Shown piece after piece: positions 48,740-58,860 of a stretch of DNA of 64,000 nucleotides (position 1 is the first letter of the stretch; the number at the start of each line of letters is the position of its first letter). The DNA is from Histomonas meleagridis (lineage: Eukaryota; Parabasalia; Tritrichomonadida; Dientamoebidae), in NCBI GenBank assembly GCA_020186115.1, contig WSYJ01000166.1, forward strand, positions 167,283 through 231,282, written 5' to 3'. The translations under genes and the position numbers were made by a program. Under the pieces are notes generated by a model. That model did no database searches, was not told the origin of the DNA, and was given only the letters and a program-made list of their open reading frames with translations.

Positions 48740-49280
48740 ATGCCTGTCACTTTTGTATTAATACATTAAATTTAATTTTGCAAAATTTAATTTCTGATCT
48801 AATTGGATTTGAATAGAAATACATCTTGTTTTAACCACTCCAAGTCTTACACTAAACCATTTGAAATGTGAAAAAAAAATTTATTGTTAATTTCATATTA
48901 TTTCTTTTAATTTACTTATAACTTACACATAACCTGCTGTAATTCATGCCGTTATTCCCAATAATTCAAAAACTTTACTCATTTGATAAATGTTCTTCTA
49001 AATTTTGATTCGGATTTGAAGAATGTGCTATCGTGTGAATTAATTCATACCACTTTATTCAGTAATGATAATACTCAACTATTTATTATTGTTACATTAC
49101 ATCATTTTATTGAATGAATAATAATCAATTTTTTAGAAAGGGAAATTACAAATATTGAATGTGGATAATAAGAAGAATTTAATGTTTAATATTATTTTTC
49201 TTCATGCTTCAATAATGTGTTACTGTTAAACAAAGAAGCACAACAATTTCATTAAAATAAACAATTGATTAAGTGATTTT
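48740..49280. other. Intergenic, 541 bp
   Basis: AT-rich, no frame or motif of note. Confidence 0.5.
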
Positions 49281-49732
49281 TTACTTCACGGATGCGATGC
49301 ACCTTGCAAGAATCTCAGATTCTTTGATTTCAGAGTAATCGTTTGCTTGAATTCCGAGGCCAACGCCCGGGAGTGCGTTCTTGAAAGTTACTCTTGTTGA
49401 AGCCGAAATCATTTTCCTTCTTGCAGGTGCAGTATTTGGTACCCATGATATGAAGATAAGACGATTTCTAAGGTTTCCTTCTTCATCATGAAAATCATAA
49501 TCATAAACAGCGAAACAAATATCGCGTTGCGGAAGGTCATTAATGAGATCTTCATAAGATTTTCCTTTTGGCGCAGTTTTGTCAACAACAATGAATCTTT
49601 CATCATCACTAATTGTGAAAAGGACATAACTATATTTGTGACCTATCTTGAAGTCATTAAATACTTGCATGCAGTCATCATGAATCTTAATTCCAGTGAA
49701 AAAAAAAAAAAAAAATGAAGTTAAGCGGACAT
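49281..49732 (-). CDS. ADF/cofilin family actin-binding protein, unclear first codons
   Basis: An ADF-H domain of normal size: GIKIHDDCMQVFNDFKIGHKYSYVLF, DKTAPKGKSYEDLINDL, FAVYDYDFHDEEGNLRNRLIFISW, APARRKMISASTRVTFKNAL (the actin-binding long helix) and ILARCIASVK. Cofilin severs and depolymerises actin filaments. The start is not clear: the domain frame enters from a 17-T tract (minus strand of 49699-49715) with no ATG before TGIKI. An ATG at 49732 (ATG TCC) lies just before the tract in another frame and has AACCGTT 13-19 nt upstream. A slippage error in the T tract, or a tiny intron including it, would join MS to TGIKI. Confidence 0.85.
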
Positions 49733-49744
49733 CAAAAAAGATGT

Positions 49745-49751
49745 AACGGTT
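49745..49751 (-). promoter_or_regulatory. AACCGTT upstream motif of cofilin
   Basis: AACCGTT on the minus strand, 13-19 nt before the ATG at 49732. Its usual spacing supports that ATG as the true start. Confidence 0.5.
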
Positions 49752-50181
49752 CTCGTTCAAATATTTGAATACATTTCATAAGAAATAATCTGTTCAATGA
49801 AAGAATTGAGAGAAGATTTTGTAAAACGACAATTTTGAGAAGGGAAACTTTTGGCCAAAGACCTTGGTCATTAGAAGAAGTGAAAGGCTTAAAAAATGCC
49901 CATTTGCAATAATTCTATTTGATATATCAGAAGATTTCATATTTAGAAAAATTTTAATAATCAAATTAAATAAAACATTTCTTTTAAAAAGCACAACATT
50001 TTAATGAAATTTTGATCTTGGGTATCTTGAAATTAATATTAAATCATTTAGATTAATGTCCATTAAGAGAGAATTTAAAATGAATTTTTTTTTTCAATTT
50101 AACGTATTTTCTATTTGGTTAATTGAGTGTTATGTTAAATTTTTCACAATCGAGATAACGGTTATTAGTATACCCCCATTT

Positions 50182-50188
50182 AACGGTT
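50182..50188 (+). promoter_or_regulatory. AACGGTT upstream motif of RPL35
   Basis: Lies 18-24 nt before the RPL35 ATG. CCTTTTT follows at about 50197, similar to a trichomonad start-site motif. Confidence 0.45.
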
Positions 50189-50205
50189 TGGCCAGCCTTT
50201 TTGCG

Positions 50206-50577
50206 ATGGGTCATCTCAAAGCACACGAATTAATCCAAAAATCACGTGCAGATCTTCTTGAAGAACTTGCCACACTTGAGAAGAAGCTTTTTGAACTTCG
50301 TGGCCAAATTGCTACATCTTCCTCACGTCAAAAGCTTTCAGAAATTCTCACAGTTCGTCGTGATGTTGCACGCGTTAAGACAGTTCTTATGGAACAACAA
50401 CGTAAGGCCCTTCTTGAAAAGTATAATGGCAAGAAGTTAATTCCAAAAGATATCCGCAAGAAGCAAGTTAAATCACAACGCAAAGTTCTTCCAGCCAAAT
50501 ATGCCAACAAACTCACCAAGAAGGCTTCACGTCGTGCCAAATATCTTAAACCAGTTAAGTATGCACTCAAAGCATAA
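50206..50577 (+). CDS. RPL35: Ribosomal protein L35 (uL29)
   Basis: A 123-residue protein, the normal eukaryotic length, starting at ATG 50206. The frame is open 50 codons further upstream but that part is AT-rich and non-homologous. Shows the L29/L35 signature: LIQKSRADLLEELATLEKKLFELRGQ, KLSEILTVRRDVARVKTVL and the Lys/Arg-rich C-terminus KDIRKKQVKSQRKVL. A large-subunit protein near the exit tunnel. Codons are richer in G/C at third positions (aag, ctt, gcc) than in neighbours, as expected for a highly expressed gene. Confidence 0.97.
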   Translation: MGHLKAHELIQKSRADLLEELATLEKKLFELRGQIATSSSRQKLSEILTVRRDVARVKTVLMEQQRKALLEKYNGKKLIPKDIRKKQVKSQRKVLPAKYANKLTKKASRRAKYLKPVKYALKA

Positions 50578-50645
50578 GTAAAATGAAGAAAATTTTTAAT
50601 TATTATTTCTTTTATACATTTCTAATATATTTATTTAAATATTAT

Positions 50646-51426
50646 TTAACATTTTCTTTTTTCTTTAAGTTCAGTTAATTGAAGCAAAGCGATGATGCAC
50701 GCGACAGAACAAATGATTGCGCCAATCATCGCAAAATTCGCATTTCCGACTTTGATTGTCCACCACGAATAAAGCGAAGACTGACAAAAGACAAAACCAA
50801 ACGCAAACAATGCAAATGACGTTCCAATTTTCCGATTTTTTGTTAAATATGGTCGAAACATTTCAAAAAGAAGTGAAATCGTTGTCCAATCGCTGCATGG
50901 ATCATAAATGAAATATATTAACATGTACATACTTGAATTATGGAAATGTCGAAGAATAAATACCCCAAGAAGTTGATATGAAATTACAATATTTCGCATA
51001 ATTGTCCTGAATTCAACAAGAGAATGTGAATCAAAAAGCCAAAGAAGATTAACACCTGGTTGTGGTGTTATAAATAAATGTCGAAGAAATGATATTATGA
51101 TAGTTCCATAACATGAATAAGATGAAGAAAGAATTAATGAAAGCAAAGAAACAAAAAAGATGTCGTTCCCTTTATTTGCAACGTGAAGAATAAATAATGG
51201 ATTTAAAACCATTTTTGAATAGTTTGAAAGTGTGCATAGAAAAAACAGAGAAAATTCGAAGAATATCAACATATAAGTTATCTTTTTCATAAAGAAAGTC
51301 AGAAGAAATTCCAACAGAATATTTATAGTCTAAAACATTGAAATTCCTGATAATCATTGCAATAGTACATGAAATAATTGTAAGAATGAATCCTTCCAAA
51401 ACTTTTCCAATTTTCATTCTTTTCAT
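50646..51426 (-). pseudogene. Multi-pass membrane protein (Frag1/DRAM-like?), one frameshift
   Basis: ATG at 51426 opens MKRMKIGKVLEGFILTII, a first membrane helix, then YKYSVGISSDFLYEK. The frame then shifts; in the +1 frame it continues ITYMLIFFEFSLFFLCTL and about five more helices to a stop at 50646. Removing one A from the run of five at 51283-51287 (Ts on the plus strand) restores one 260-residue, six-helix protein. The early VGISSD and helix number recall the Frag1/DRAM/Sfk1 family, but this is a weak resemblance. Sequence error or true pseudogene. Confidence 0.55.
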
Positions 51427-51706
51427 GTGGCGGCCGTTTATTTTATTTTATTTTTTTCTTCTTTGTTCGGTGATGATAAAAAAACAACAAAGTCAAATAA
51501 ATGTTTTTAAACTATAAACTGTAAAAAATGTTAATTTAGGCAAGTTGAAACATATGACAATCGAGTAGATATTTTATTACTATTCTATTTCTTTCATTAT
51601 TTAACAAACAAAAAAAATATAAACAAATGATATTCTAATTATGATATCATTATTTTTAAAAAAAATATTAATAACTATTCATTTTTAGTAACAAAAAAAT
51701 TTAATA

Positions 51707-52400
51707 TTACAAATTGACCATATTCACAAATATAAATTTAAATATTAATAAAAATATTCGCAATAAAGAATATTTACATGCGGATTTTTTGGCTTTACTT
51801 CCATGTGAAGCACCTTTCTTGTTATTTGGACAACAACTCAATAAACAAAAATTCACAATCCAAAGCACAAGAGAAGAAAATGCAATGATATATATAACAA
51901 AGAATGCAATTGTTTTTGTATGATATTTTTTGTAGACTTCTTCATTAAATCTCAAATCTTGTGTTTGATTAATTGTCTGATTTATTTCTTGGCATTTCGC
52001 TGGTGTTGAGTAAGCATAACAACAAACATCAGAAGAAAAAATTTAATAGTGCTGTTAGCAGCAAAATGATTAAAACAAGATAAACAGATAACTATCAGCA
52101 AACTTTGCTTTAGAACTCATTAAAATTAATAACACACCAAAAAATAAAAACAACAGGCGTAATCCATGAAATGGTTTTCATAATATAGAGAATATACAAG
52201 CTGTGATTAAAATTTTCTGAGTGTGTTGAATGATCATATCTAAGTTTGCTCCATTCCAGATAAAACAGCAAATCCAATGCAACTAACAATTGAACATATA
52301 ATTTATGAATAAAGAAATATCACGCCTATGAGAAATGAAATTCCTGAAAGAAATCTTAGGGAGGTTGAATGCATCCAAGAATGTGATTTGTTTTTAAAAT
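51707..52400 (-). pseudogene. Decayed tetraspanin-like membrane protein
   Basis: The 3' part is open: SSDVCCYAYSTPAKCQEINQ followed by NFCLLSCCPNNKKG preceded by a hydrophobic helix (IAFFVIYIIAFSSLVLWIV). CC and Cys-rich loops before a last helix and short cytoplasmic tail recall tetraspanins. There is no ATG in this frame. Upstream, hydrophobic segments continue in different frames (IMKTISWITPVVFIFWCVINF) interrupted by stops, so the gene appears decayed. Confidence 0.42.
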
Positions 52401-52768
52401 TTTGTTAGAAGTTAAATTGTAAACGTCAAAAGATACAATTTTTTGAAGAGTTTACATGAAACATTTAAACGGTCAGAAATCATACGTTAAAAATATCTCT
52501 TAACGTTGGATAAAAATATCGAATTGCGCGATTGGCTTTGGTTGTATCTTTTATATTAAATTTGTTTGTTTAAAAAAATTTGCTCAACTTGTGATTGCTA
52601 ATGGTGTATTTATTTTAATATTTGATAATGAATTTTATGATAGATTGTTAATTAGAAATGTTAAATAGAAAATTAACAAAAATATACAAATGTTTTTAAA
52701 CTATAAAATGAAAAAAAATGTTATTTAAACAAAGAAATAAAAAATAGAAAAATGGATCTTAATTATGT
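52401..52768. other. Intergenic, 368 bp
   Basis: AT-rich, nothing recognised. Confidence 0.45.
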
Positions 52769-53386
52769 TTAGCAACTGCATTTCGAGGTTTCTGGTTGGT
52801 TTCGCCTGATATTAACTGTAGGCGCACCACCTGATGGTGTAGCTGTTCCGGCATTAATTTCTCCACTCGCAACTTTTCGAAGTAAATCTGAACCTGTACG
52901 CATAAAAACTTCTTCAATGCAAATATTATCTGCTGCTGATGTTTCAACATATGAAAGTTCATGTGTGCGTGCAAAATCTTCTGCTTCTTCTTTAGAAACA
53001 ACGCGTTCTGCTGCAAGATCACACTTATTACCAACTAATATAACACTACAATGTGGATCCGCTTCAAGCCGTGCATCTCGAAGCCAACGTGGCAATTGAT
53101 CGAAACTTTTACGATCAGTAATGTCGAAAACTAAAACAACGCCTAAAGCACTTCGAAAATATGCTTTAGCAATCGTATAGAAACGCTCTTGACCGGCTGT
53201 ATCCCAAATCATCATTTTAACAGTGCGACCTTCAATCGTTGTAATATGTGTGAAATATTCAATCCCAACTGTACTTTGTGTTCCTTTAACAAATTTATTA
53301 TCAACTAGACGTCGAACTATGGATGTTTTTCCTGCTCCACTGCAACCGATTACAATGAACTTAAATTGGAGAGGCTGATCGCTCAT
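52769..53386 (-). CDS. Rab small GTPase, Rab2/4/14-like
   Basis: A 205-residue GTPase starting MSDQPLQFKFIVIGCS at ATG 53386; an upstream in-frame ATG at 53443 would add 19 residues not seen in Rabs. P-loop GCSGAGKTS, switch I TQSTVGIEY, WDTAGQERFYTIAKAYFRSA, GNKCDLAAERVV and ETSAADN are canonical. The end KCSC is a CxC prenylation site. Codons use more G/C-ending forms than most neighbours. GCGGTT lies about 38 nt upstream of the ATG. Confidence 0.94.
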   Translation of the reverse strand: MSDQPLQFKFIVIGCSGAGKTSIVRRLVDNKFVKGTQSTVGIEYFTHITTIEGRTVKMMIWDTAGQERFYTIAKAYFRSALGVVLVFDITDRKSFDQLPRWLRDARLEADPHCSVILVGNKCDLAAERVVSKEEAEDFARTHELSYVETSAADNICIEEVFMRTGSDLLRKVASGEINAGTATPSGGAPTVNIRRNQPETSKCSC

Positions 53387-53822
53387 GATTTGACAAAATA
53401 ATTGAGGACTTTCAACTGTGTAACCGCAATTTTTGATCGTCATATTGTATGGGTTAGAATTTTGTATACTTTACTTCCATTTAATTAACAAAAATTGCAC
53501 TTTTTCTTATGTGAATTCTACAGATTTAAGTTTGCATTTGATTCTTGAAATCAAATCAATGAAATTTTATAAAATTATATTCTTTTTATATAAAAGCAAT
53601 TGTATTCTTACAACATTATCAAATCAATTATGTTTTAATTTTGCATATTTAAGTTTGCATTTGATACTTGGAATAGAATCAATGAAATTATATTCTTTTT
53701 ATATAAAAGCAATTGTTTTCTTAAAACATTATAAAAAAATATATTTTAATTTTACAGATTTTACAATATTTAATATTTATTCAAACAAATCATCACAAAG
53801 GTAATTTAATTTTACTTATATT
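53387..53822. other. Intergenic with tandem duplication
   Basis: Mostly occupied by the duplication at 53525-53758. A 123-codon frame crosses it but follows the repeat and shows no protein features, so it is not called a gene. Confidence 0.5.
53525..53758 (+). repeat. Imperfect tandem duplication of about 123 bp
   Basis: Two copies start with TTTAAGTTTGCATTTGAT at 53525 and 53648. Shared inner blocks are TTATATTCTTTTTATATAAA and AGCAATTGT. The second copy lacks about 10 bp. Confidence 0.85.
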
Positions 53823-54974
53823 TCATGGAGATTCAGCTTTTTCATCTTTAAATATCGATGTAGGCGCTTCGAGATCCTTTTCGCCTGCTTTAGCTCTATA
53901 CATTGGTTCAATTTCTGCTCTTTTAGAAGAATACACGACAATCAATTGACAATTTGAGTAAAATATTAAGTCAAGCAAAAATGAATAAGGGAAAATTTCA
54001 AGAACAAAATAAATTACTTTCATGAATGGCTTTGTCATAAACTTAACAACAAATGGAATGTTATCACCTGCGATTAAAGGTTCTGTGTTGACATTAACAT
54101 ATCCTTCCAATTTAGTCGGGCTATCAGAACATCGAATAGATTCTTCTGTCATTGCTTGACTTGCTTCGACATAGATATCAAATATAACGCAAACTGGCTT
54201 TTTAGTTGGAATAGATACGAATTCTTCATATTCTTCCCATGAAACATATTCGAGGTTTTGTATGAATTTTTTGTTATCCAATTGAGTCACTTTATAAATT
54301 GGTGGCGCAGTTCGGACTTCTGCTATTTTATCAGCTAGCTCAGATAAAGTATAATATCCTTTTCCAATAAAACGATGGTATGGTACATTCTCTGGTTCTT
54401 GACTAAGTGGAAATACAATCGAAACAACCAAACCAAATACATATAAAATAGGAAAAACAAGTAAGAACATACTCCCTATTGTTTCAAATTCATTGTCATA
54501 TAGAATTACACAATAAATAGTTCCAATGCTAATACCAAGACCTGCTGCACCAAGAACAGTCCCAATCATCATCATAGTAAAATAATAGGGAGTAACACTT
54601 TTGAGCGCAACGAATTTTTTTGCACATGAACAAATTAATACAATGATGATCGGAAATAAAAATACAATAGCAGTTAAATAATATATGTATCTGCTCAAAT
54701 AGCATAAATCATAATTACCTGTATAGCAATAAGAAGCATTTTCATAGAGTGTAAAATTTTCTGTATTTTTGGAATGATTAATGTAGTTAATGCAAAGACC
54801 TGTACAAAAACCATCGCCACAAGTAATATTTTCGCCTTCTCTCGTAGATGAATCCACTATGTAATCGGTTGCGAAACTAAAGCTAAACAAAAAACAAAAC
54901 ATTGCAAACTTTTCTTGACAATTGGAATTCAATACCGATATTTGAGTATTATGTCGTTTTTTGTGTTCTGGCAT
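53823..54974 (-). CDS. Multi-pass membrane protein with Cys-rich N-terminal domain
   Basis: 383 residues from ATG 54974 (MPEHKKRHNTQ). A second ATG at 54902 begins FCFLFSFSFATDYIV, a good signal peptide, so either a signal anchor or the shorter form is used. Then a small Cys-rich luminal domain (CGDGFCTGLC, CYTGNYDLC), three hydrophobic helices (YLTAIVFLFPIIIVLICSC; YYFTMMMIGTVLGAAGL; FLLVFPILYVFGLVVSI), a cytosolic domain, and another helix near VIYFVLEIFPYSFLLDLIF. AACGATT lies just upstream of the first ATG. No family recognised. Confidence 0.75.
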   Translation of the reverse strand: MPEHKKRHNTQISVLNSNCQEKFAMFCFLFSFSFATDYIVDSSTREGENITCGDGFCTGLCINYINHSKNTENFTLYENASYCYTGNYDLCYLSRYIYYLTAIVFLFPIIIVLICSCAKKFVALKSVTPYYFTMMMIGTVLGAAGLGISIGTIYCVILYDNEFETIGSMFLLVFPILYVFGLVVSIVFPLSQEPENVPYHRFIGKGYYTLSELADKIAEVRTAPPIYKVTQLDNKKFIQNLEYVSWEEYEEFVSIPTKKPVCVIFDIYVEASQAMTEESIRCSDSPTKLEGYVNVNTEPLIAGDNIPFVVKFMTKPFMKVIYFVLEIFPYSFLLDLIFYSNCQLIVVYSSKRAEIEPMYRAKAGEKDLEAPTSIFKDEKAESP

Positions 54975-55089
54975 TTTCAATAATCGTTATGAATTTTTTG
55001 AGTGAATAAATCACGACGTGAAAAATGGCAATTTTTTGTTCAGTTTTGAATTATTGGCAGTTTCCAAATATTCAGTTAGAACAACAGAA
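54975..55089. promoter_or_regulatory. Divergent promoter, membrane protein / CBM20 gene
   Basis: A 115-bp gap between divergent starts, holding AATCGTT (AACGATT on the minus strand) at 54982-54988. Confidence 0.4.
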
Positions 55090-56194
55090 ATGGAAAGAAG
55101 ATTTATGTTTAACTTTTATACTTCTCATAATGAAGATACGTATCTATTATGGTGGGTGGATAAACATGACGCAGATAAAAAAGATATTAATAAAATTAAA
55201 ATGAATGTATTAAATTCAAGAACTCATTCAATCGATTTAAAGATAGCAATTCAACCAAAATTAAAATTATATTATCAATATGAATCAAATGAAAATAATC
55301 TTACAGAAATTGTAACATTTAATATACCAGATTTTATTGAAGAACCAATTTTAATCAGTGATTTTGAAAAAAATTTAAGTAATCACGAAAGAAAAACTTT
55401 GAGATTTAAAATCAATTATCCAACGTACTGTGTTCAAAATTTATTTGTTGTTGGTTCATTACCTGAATTAGGTCATTGGGATGTGAATAAAGGACTTCAA
55501 ATGTATAATATTAATTCAGAAATGAATGAAACTTTTAATGATAACAATTATAATTGGCAATGTGATTTAACATTATCATATCTACCAGAATCAATTAGTT
55601 ATAAATATGTTGTTATTGAGAAATCTAAAAATATAGTCGTTGAAAAAGGTAATAATCGGAATTATACATTTCCGAATGAAACAATAAATTTCGTTGAATT
55701 TAATGACACTTGGATTGAAATGAACCAAAAACAACAAAAAATTCATTTCTAAAATTTCTTTAATTGATAATTTTCAGTTTTCTTCAGTGTTTATTGATAA
55801 TTCAAAGCCAAATTTAATTTGCTGTACATTATCAGCACAAAGTTGGATATTTAACGAGGAAATTAAACTTTTAGTTGTGGGATCAATTCCAATTTTAGGT
55901 CAATGGGATCCAAAACATGGAATTGAGTTAAAATCTCATAATAAATTTCAATATTATGTTAATATTTATATTCCCGAACAAATGTTTCCTTTCGAATTTA
56001 AATTTATAGTTATTGATAAAAATGGATATTTAATATGGGAAATACATGAAAATAGAATTGCAACATTATCAAAAACATCATTAAAAAATAAACATATTAT
56101 TATCGATTCGGCAATTATCTATTTTCAAGATATTTCTTCATTTGAAAGAAGAATTGAAATATTAGGGATAAACCACGATGAAAAATATAAATAA
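55090..56194 (+). CDS. Protein with two CBM20 starch-binding modules, one frameshift
   Basis: ATG at 55090 (MERRFMFNFYTSHNEDTYLLWW). The first frame runs to 55752 and carries a CBM20 module: LRFKINYPTYCVQNLFVVGSLPELGHWDVNKGL, SYKYVVIEKS. A second frame to 56194 carries another: EIKLLVVGSIPILGQWDPKHGIEL, FEFKFIVIDKNGYLIWE. The second frame has no ATG. Deleting one A from the six-A run at 55736-55741 joins them into one protein of about 367 residues. GxLPxLGxWD binds and positions alpha-glucans, so the protein probably attaches to glycogen. No catalytic domain is present. Confidence 0.78.
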
Positions 56195-56408
56195 AGTGAA
56201 GGAAATTATTGAATGGGCAGAGTAAAACTGGGTTTACAATTGTAAATATTCCAAATTATTTGGATTTAACAATTATTACAGGAAAATTTGATAAAGTTCA
56301 CATGAAAAAGCCTTTTTAATTGATCCAATAGAATTTGAAGATGAATTAATTCCAAAACTTAATTTCAGGAAAAATTTATGGGAAAAAGGTAAAAATGAAA
56401 TAAACATA

Positions 56409-57573
56409 ATGGAAGAAACTATCTTTAATTTAAATGATAATAATATTGAAACATCAATTCAATCATTAAATTTTCTATGTAATGATAAGTTTCCAATTTC
56501 ATTTAATATTATGCTATGCCGATTTTTTTATTCTGCTTTTGCTTCTATGAGAAACGAAGTAAAAATTTTATTTTAATATTTTAAAGATTATTGAAAAAGA
56601 AATTAAGAAATGTGATAAAATAATATCATATTTTATTAAATATATTTATAATTTAGAAACACAAGAATCAAATTATTTAATTGAAAAAATGATAGAATAT
56701 AAAATGATTGAACCAATATTCGGAATAAAAGAGATTCATTATATTTTGCACATTATAAAACAGAGCGAAAATTAAATAGTTTACTTTTTCCAAAATATAT
56801 TAATAGATATTGTGGTGCCATGACGTATTATCCATTTCGAAATCAGTTTAGAAGTATACATAATGAACTTATGGAAAATGATTGGGAACTTCATAAGCAA
56901 TTGATTAAAGAAGGAGTTAATCCAAATGAAATTGCAAAAATAATTCGAAATGATGAAATCGAAAAACTTCAAGAAATATCAACATCTGAAAATTTCGATT
57001 TTAATCAAAGAATTAAAGAATCACTTTATGAAAGATGTTCATTTATTAACTATTGGAATGTTACATTAATTGATTTTGCAGCATTTTTTTTCGGCAGTTA
57101 AATGTTTTAAATATTTACTTGTGAATAATGCTAAATTAGAAAACACAGGCAAATATGCAATTGCAGGTGGAAACCTTGAAATCATTCATTTATGTGAACA
57201 AAATCATTCGTCATTTAAATATGCATATGAAACAGCAATCACATTTCATCGAAATGATATATTTAAATATATTTATGAGAAGAAATTAACAGATATATTT
57301 GATTTACCACGATATGTGGAGATTTGTATTAGTTTTAATAACTATGAAATTTTATCATTTTTAGAAAAGGAAGGAATAGATTTCGATTCATTAATTTTAA
57401 AAATAGCAAGAACAGGAAATGCTTTTTTGTTACAATATTTATTATATGGAAAGAATCTTCCCGATAATATTATATGTGAATCAGTTAATTCAGGAAATGT
57501 TGAAACGATTAAATTTATTTTTGAACATGAAGAAATGTTAAATCATGAAACAATTGATTTTTATATAGATTAA
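56409..57573 (+). pseudogene. DUF3447/ankyrin gene, three frameshifts in the main exon
   Basis: ATG 56409 begins EETIFNLNDNNIETSIQSLN, matching the N-terminus of the 23648-25048 gene. The frame is lost near 56561-56569 (A5T4), again near 56740, and at the eight-T run 57084-57091, where AAFFFGS-stop replaces AAFFGSVKCFKYLL. Between the breaks all family blocks are present: EIAKIIRNDEIEKLQEI, ESLYERCSFIN, EIIHLCEQNHSSFKYAYETAI, EILSFLEKEGID. Either a decaying copy or a region with sequencing indels; the surrounding genes also show single-base insertions in short runs. Confidence 0.75.
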
Positions 57574-58392
57574 ATATTTAATCTTTTTATTTTATATTTT
57601 TAAATATGATTTGAAGTTTATTATAATTATAAAAAGAAGCTTTAATGTACGCATCTCGATTAGGTAAAATTGAAATATTACAATTTCTTCTTGAAAAGAA
57701 AACAATTAATATAAATACAAAATATATATATTTTCTTTTTTTGAAATTTTTTTATATTGTTTTATATTTTAAAATAATGATTGGTGTATATTTTAGTGAT
57801 TTCTTACACCTCTTATGTCTGCATCTAAAGAAGGTCAAACTGAAGCTATTAAATTACTCCTTCAACAAGAAGGAATTGATATTAATGCTAAAGATATTTA
57901 TTTATTTTATTTGATGTTTTTTTCTAATGACATAATATTATAAACTAATATTTGGAAATTATTTTAAATATTTTTAACTGCACTAATGTTTGCATCTAAA
58001 GAAGGTCGTTCTAAAATCGTTAAATTGCTTCTTCAACGAGAAGGAATTGATGTTAATTCTAAAGATTTTTATTTGTTTTCTTTGATGTTTTTTTCTAATG
58101 ACATAATATTATAAATTCATTTATGGAAATTATTTTAAATATTCTTAACAGCACTAATATATGCATCTAAAGAAGGTCGTTCTAAAATCGTCAAATTGTT
58201 TCTTCAACGAGAAGGAATTGATGTTAATTCTAAAGATATTTATTTGTTTTATTCAATGTTTTTTCAAATGACATAATATTATAAATTCATTTATGGAAAT
58301 TATTTTAAATATTCTTAACAGCATCCGATCATGCCTCCGCAGGTTATTTTAGTAGTATCGTTCAGATATTTGAAGATTATAAACATAAATAA
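57574..58392 (+). repeat. Ankyrin tail of the 56409 gene
   Basis: Units at about 57642 (ALMYASRLGKIEILQFLLE), 57806 (TPLMSASKEGQTEAIKLLL), 57977 (TALMFASKEGRSKIVKLLL), 58148 (TALIYASKEGRSKIVKLFL) and a degenerate last unit at 58318 (TASDHASAGYFSSIVQIF) with stop at 58390-58392. Asn-to-Thr distances are 92, 83, 93 and 92 nt. The two middle spacers share a block running from TAATGACATAATATTATAAA. The units stay open although the main exon is frameshifted. Confidence 0.65.
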
Positions 58393-58860
58393 TCACAAAA
58401 TTTAAGCGAAATACAAATTAAATTAAATTATTAATAAAATTTCGTAAAAATGTATTAAATCATTCACAATGTTTTTGCCATCGCATTTTACTGTAATACA
58501 ACCGAACTGAGTGCGTTCTTATACTGTCGCAACGTTTCTTTCGCTGCACATCAAATCACTTCCACACAACGCCGTTTTACTTCATCAGACTGAGTGCGTT
58601 CTGATACTGTCGCAACGTTTCTTCGCTGCACATCAAATCACTTCCACACAACGCCGTTTTACTTCATCAGACTGAGTGCGTTCTTATACTGTCGCAACGT
58701 TTCTTCGCTGCACATCAAATCACTTCCACACAACGCCGTTTTACTTCATCAGACTGAGTGCGTTCTGATACTGTCGCAACGTTTTCTTTTTCTTTTTCTT
58801 TTACATAAAGAAAACGAAATTTGGTAAAAAACTTTTGTTTATTAATTTTTACCTTCTGAC
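58393..58860. other. Intergenic with an 82-bp tandem repeat
   Basis: Lies between the ankyrin tail and the 3' end of the clathrin gene. About 110 bp of AT-rich DNA precede the repeat array and a pyrimidine-rich stretch follows it. Confidence 0.7.
58505..58785 (+). repeat. 82-bp tandem repeat, about 3.4 copies
   Basis: Copies start at 58505 (83 bp with one extra T), 58588, 58670 and 58752 (partial). Each begins (G)ACTGAGTGCGTTCT and contains ACTGTCGCAACGTTTCTT, CGCTGCACATCAAATCACTT and ACACAACGCCGTTTTACTTC. Copies are nearly identical, alternating only T/G at one site, so recently expanded. GC content is higher than in the flanks. Confidence 0.95.

Larger units (their letters stand above)
49733..50205. 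other. Divergent intergenic region, 473 bp
   Basis: Between cofilin and RPL35. AACGGTT motifs occur at 49745-49751 and 50182-50188, and a further ATAACGGTTATT at about 50155-50166. No gene. Confidence 0.55.

Noticed and set aside
50056-50205. 50-codon N-terminal extension of RPL35
   Set aside because: It exceeds the family length and has the composition of non-coding DNA; the promoter motif lies within it.
53433-53804. 123-residue open frame
   Set aside because: It follows a tandem duplication in AT-rich DNA, starts in the 5' flank of a Rab, and shows no protein features.
58505-58785. 82-bp repeats as a CRISPR array
   Set aside because: Copies are contiguous with no unique spacers, and the genome is eukaryotic.
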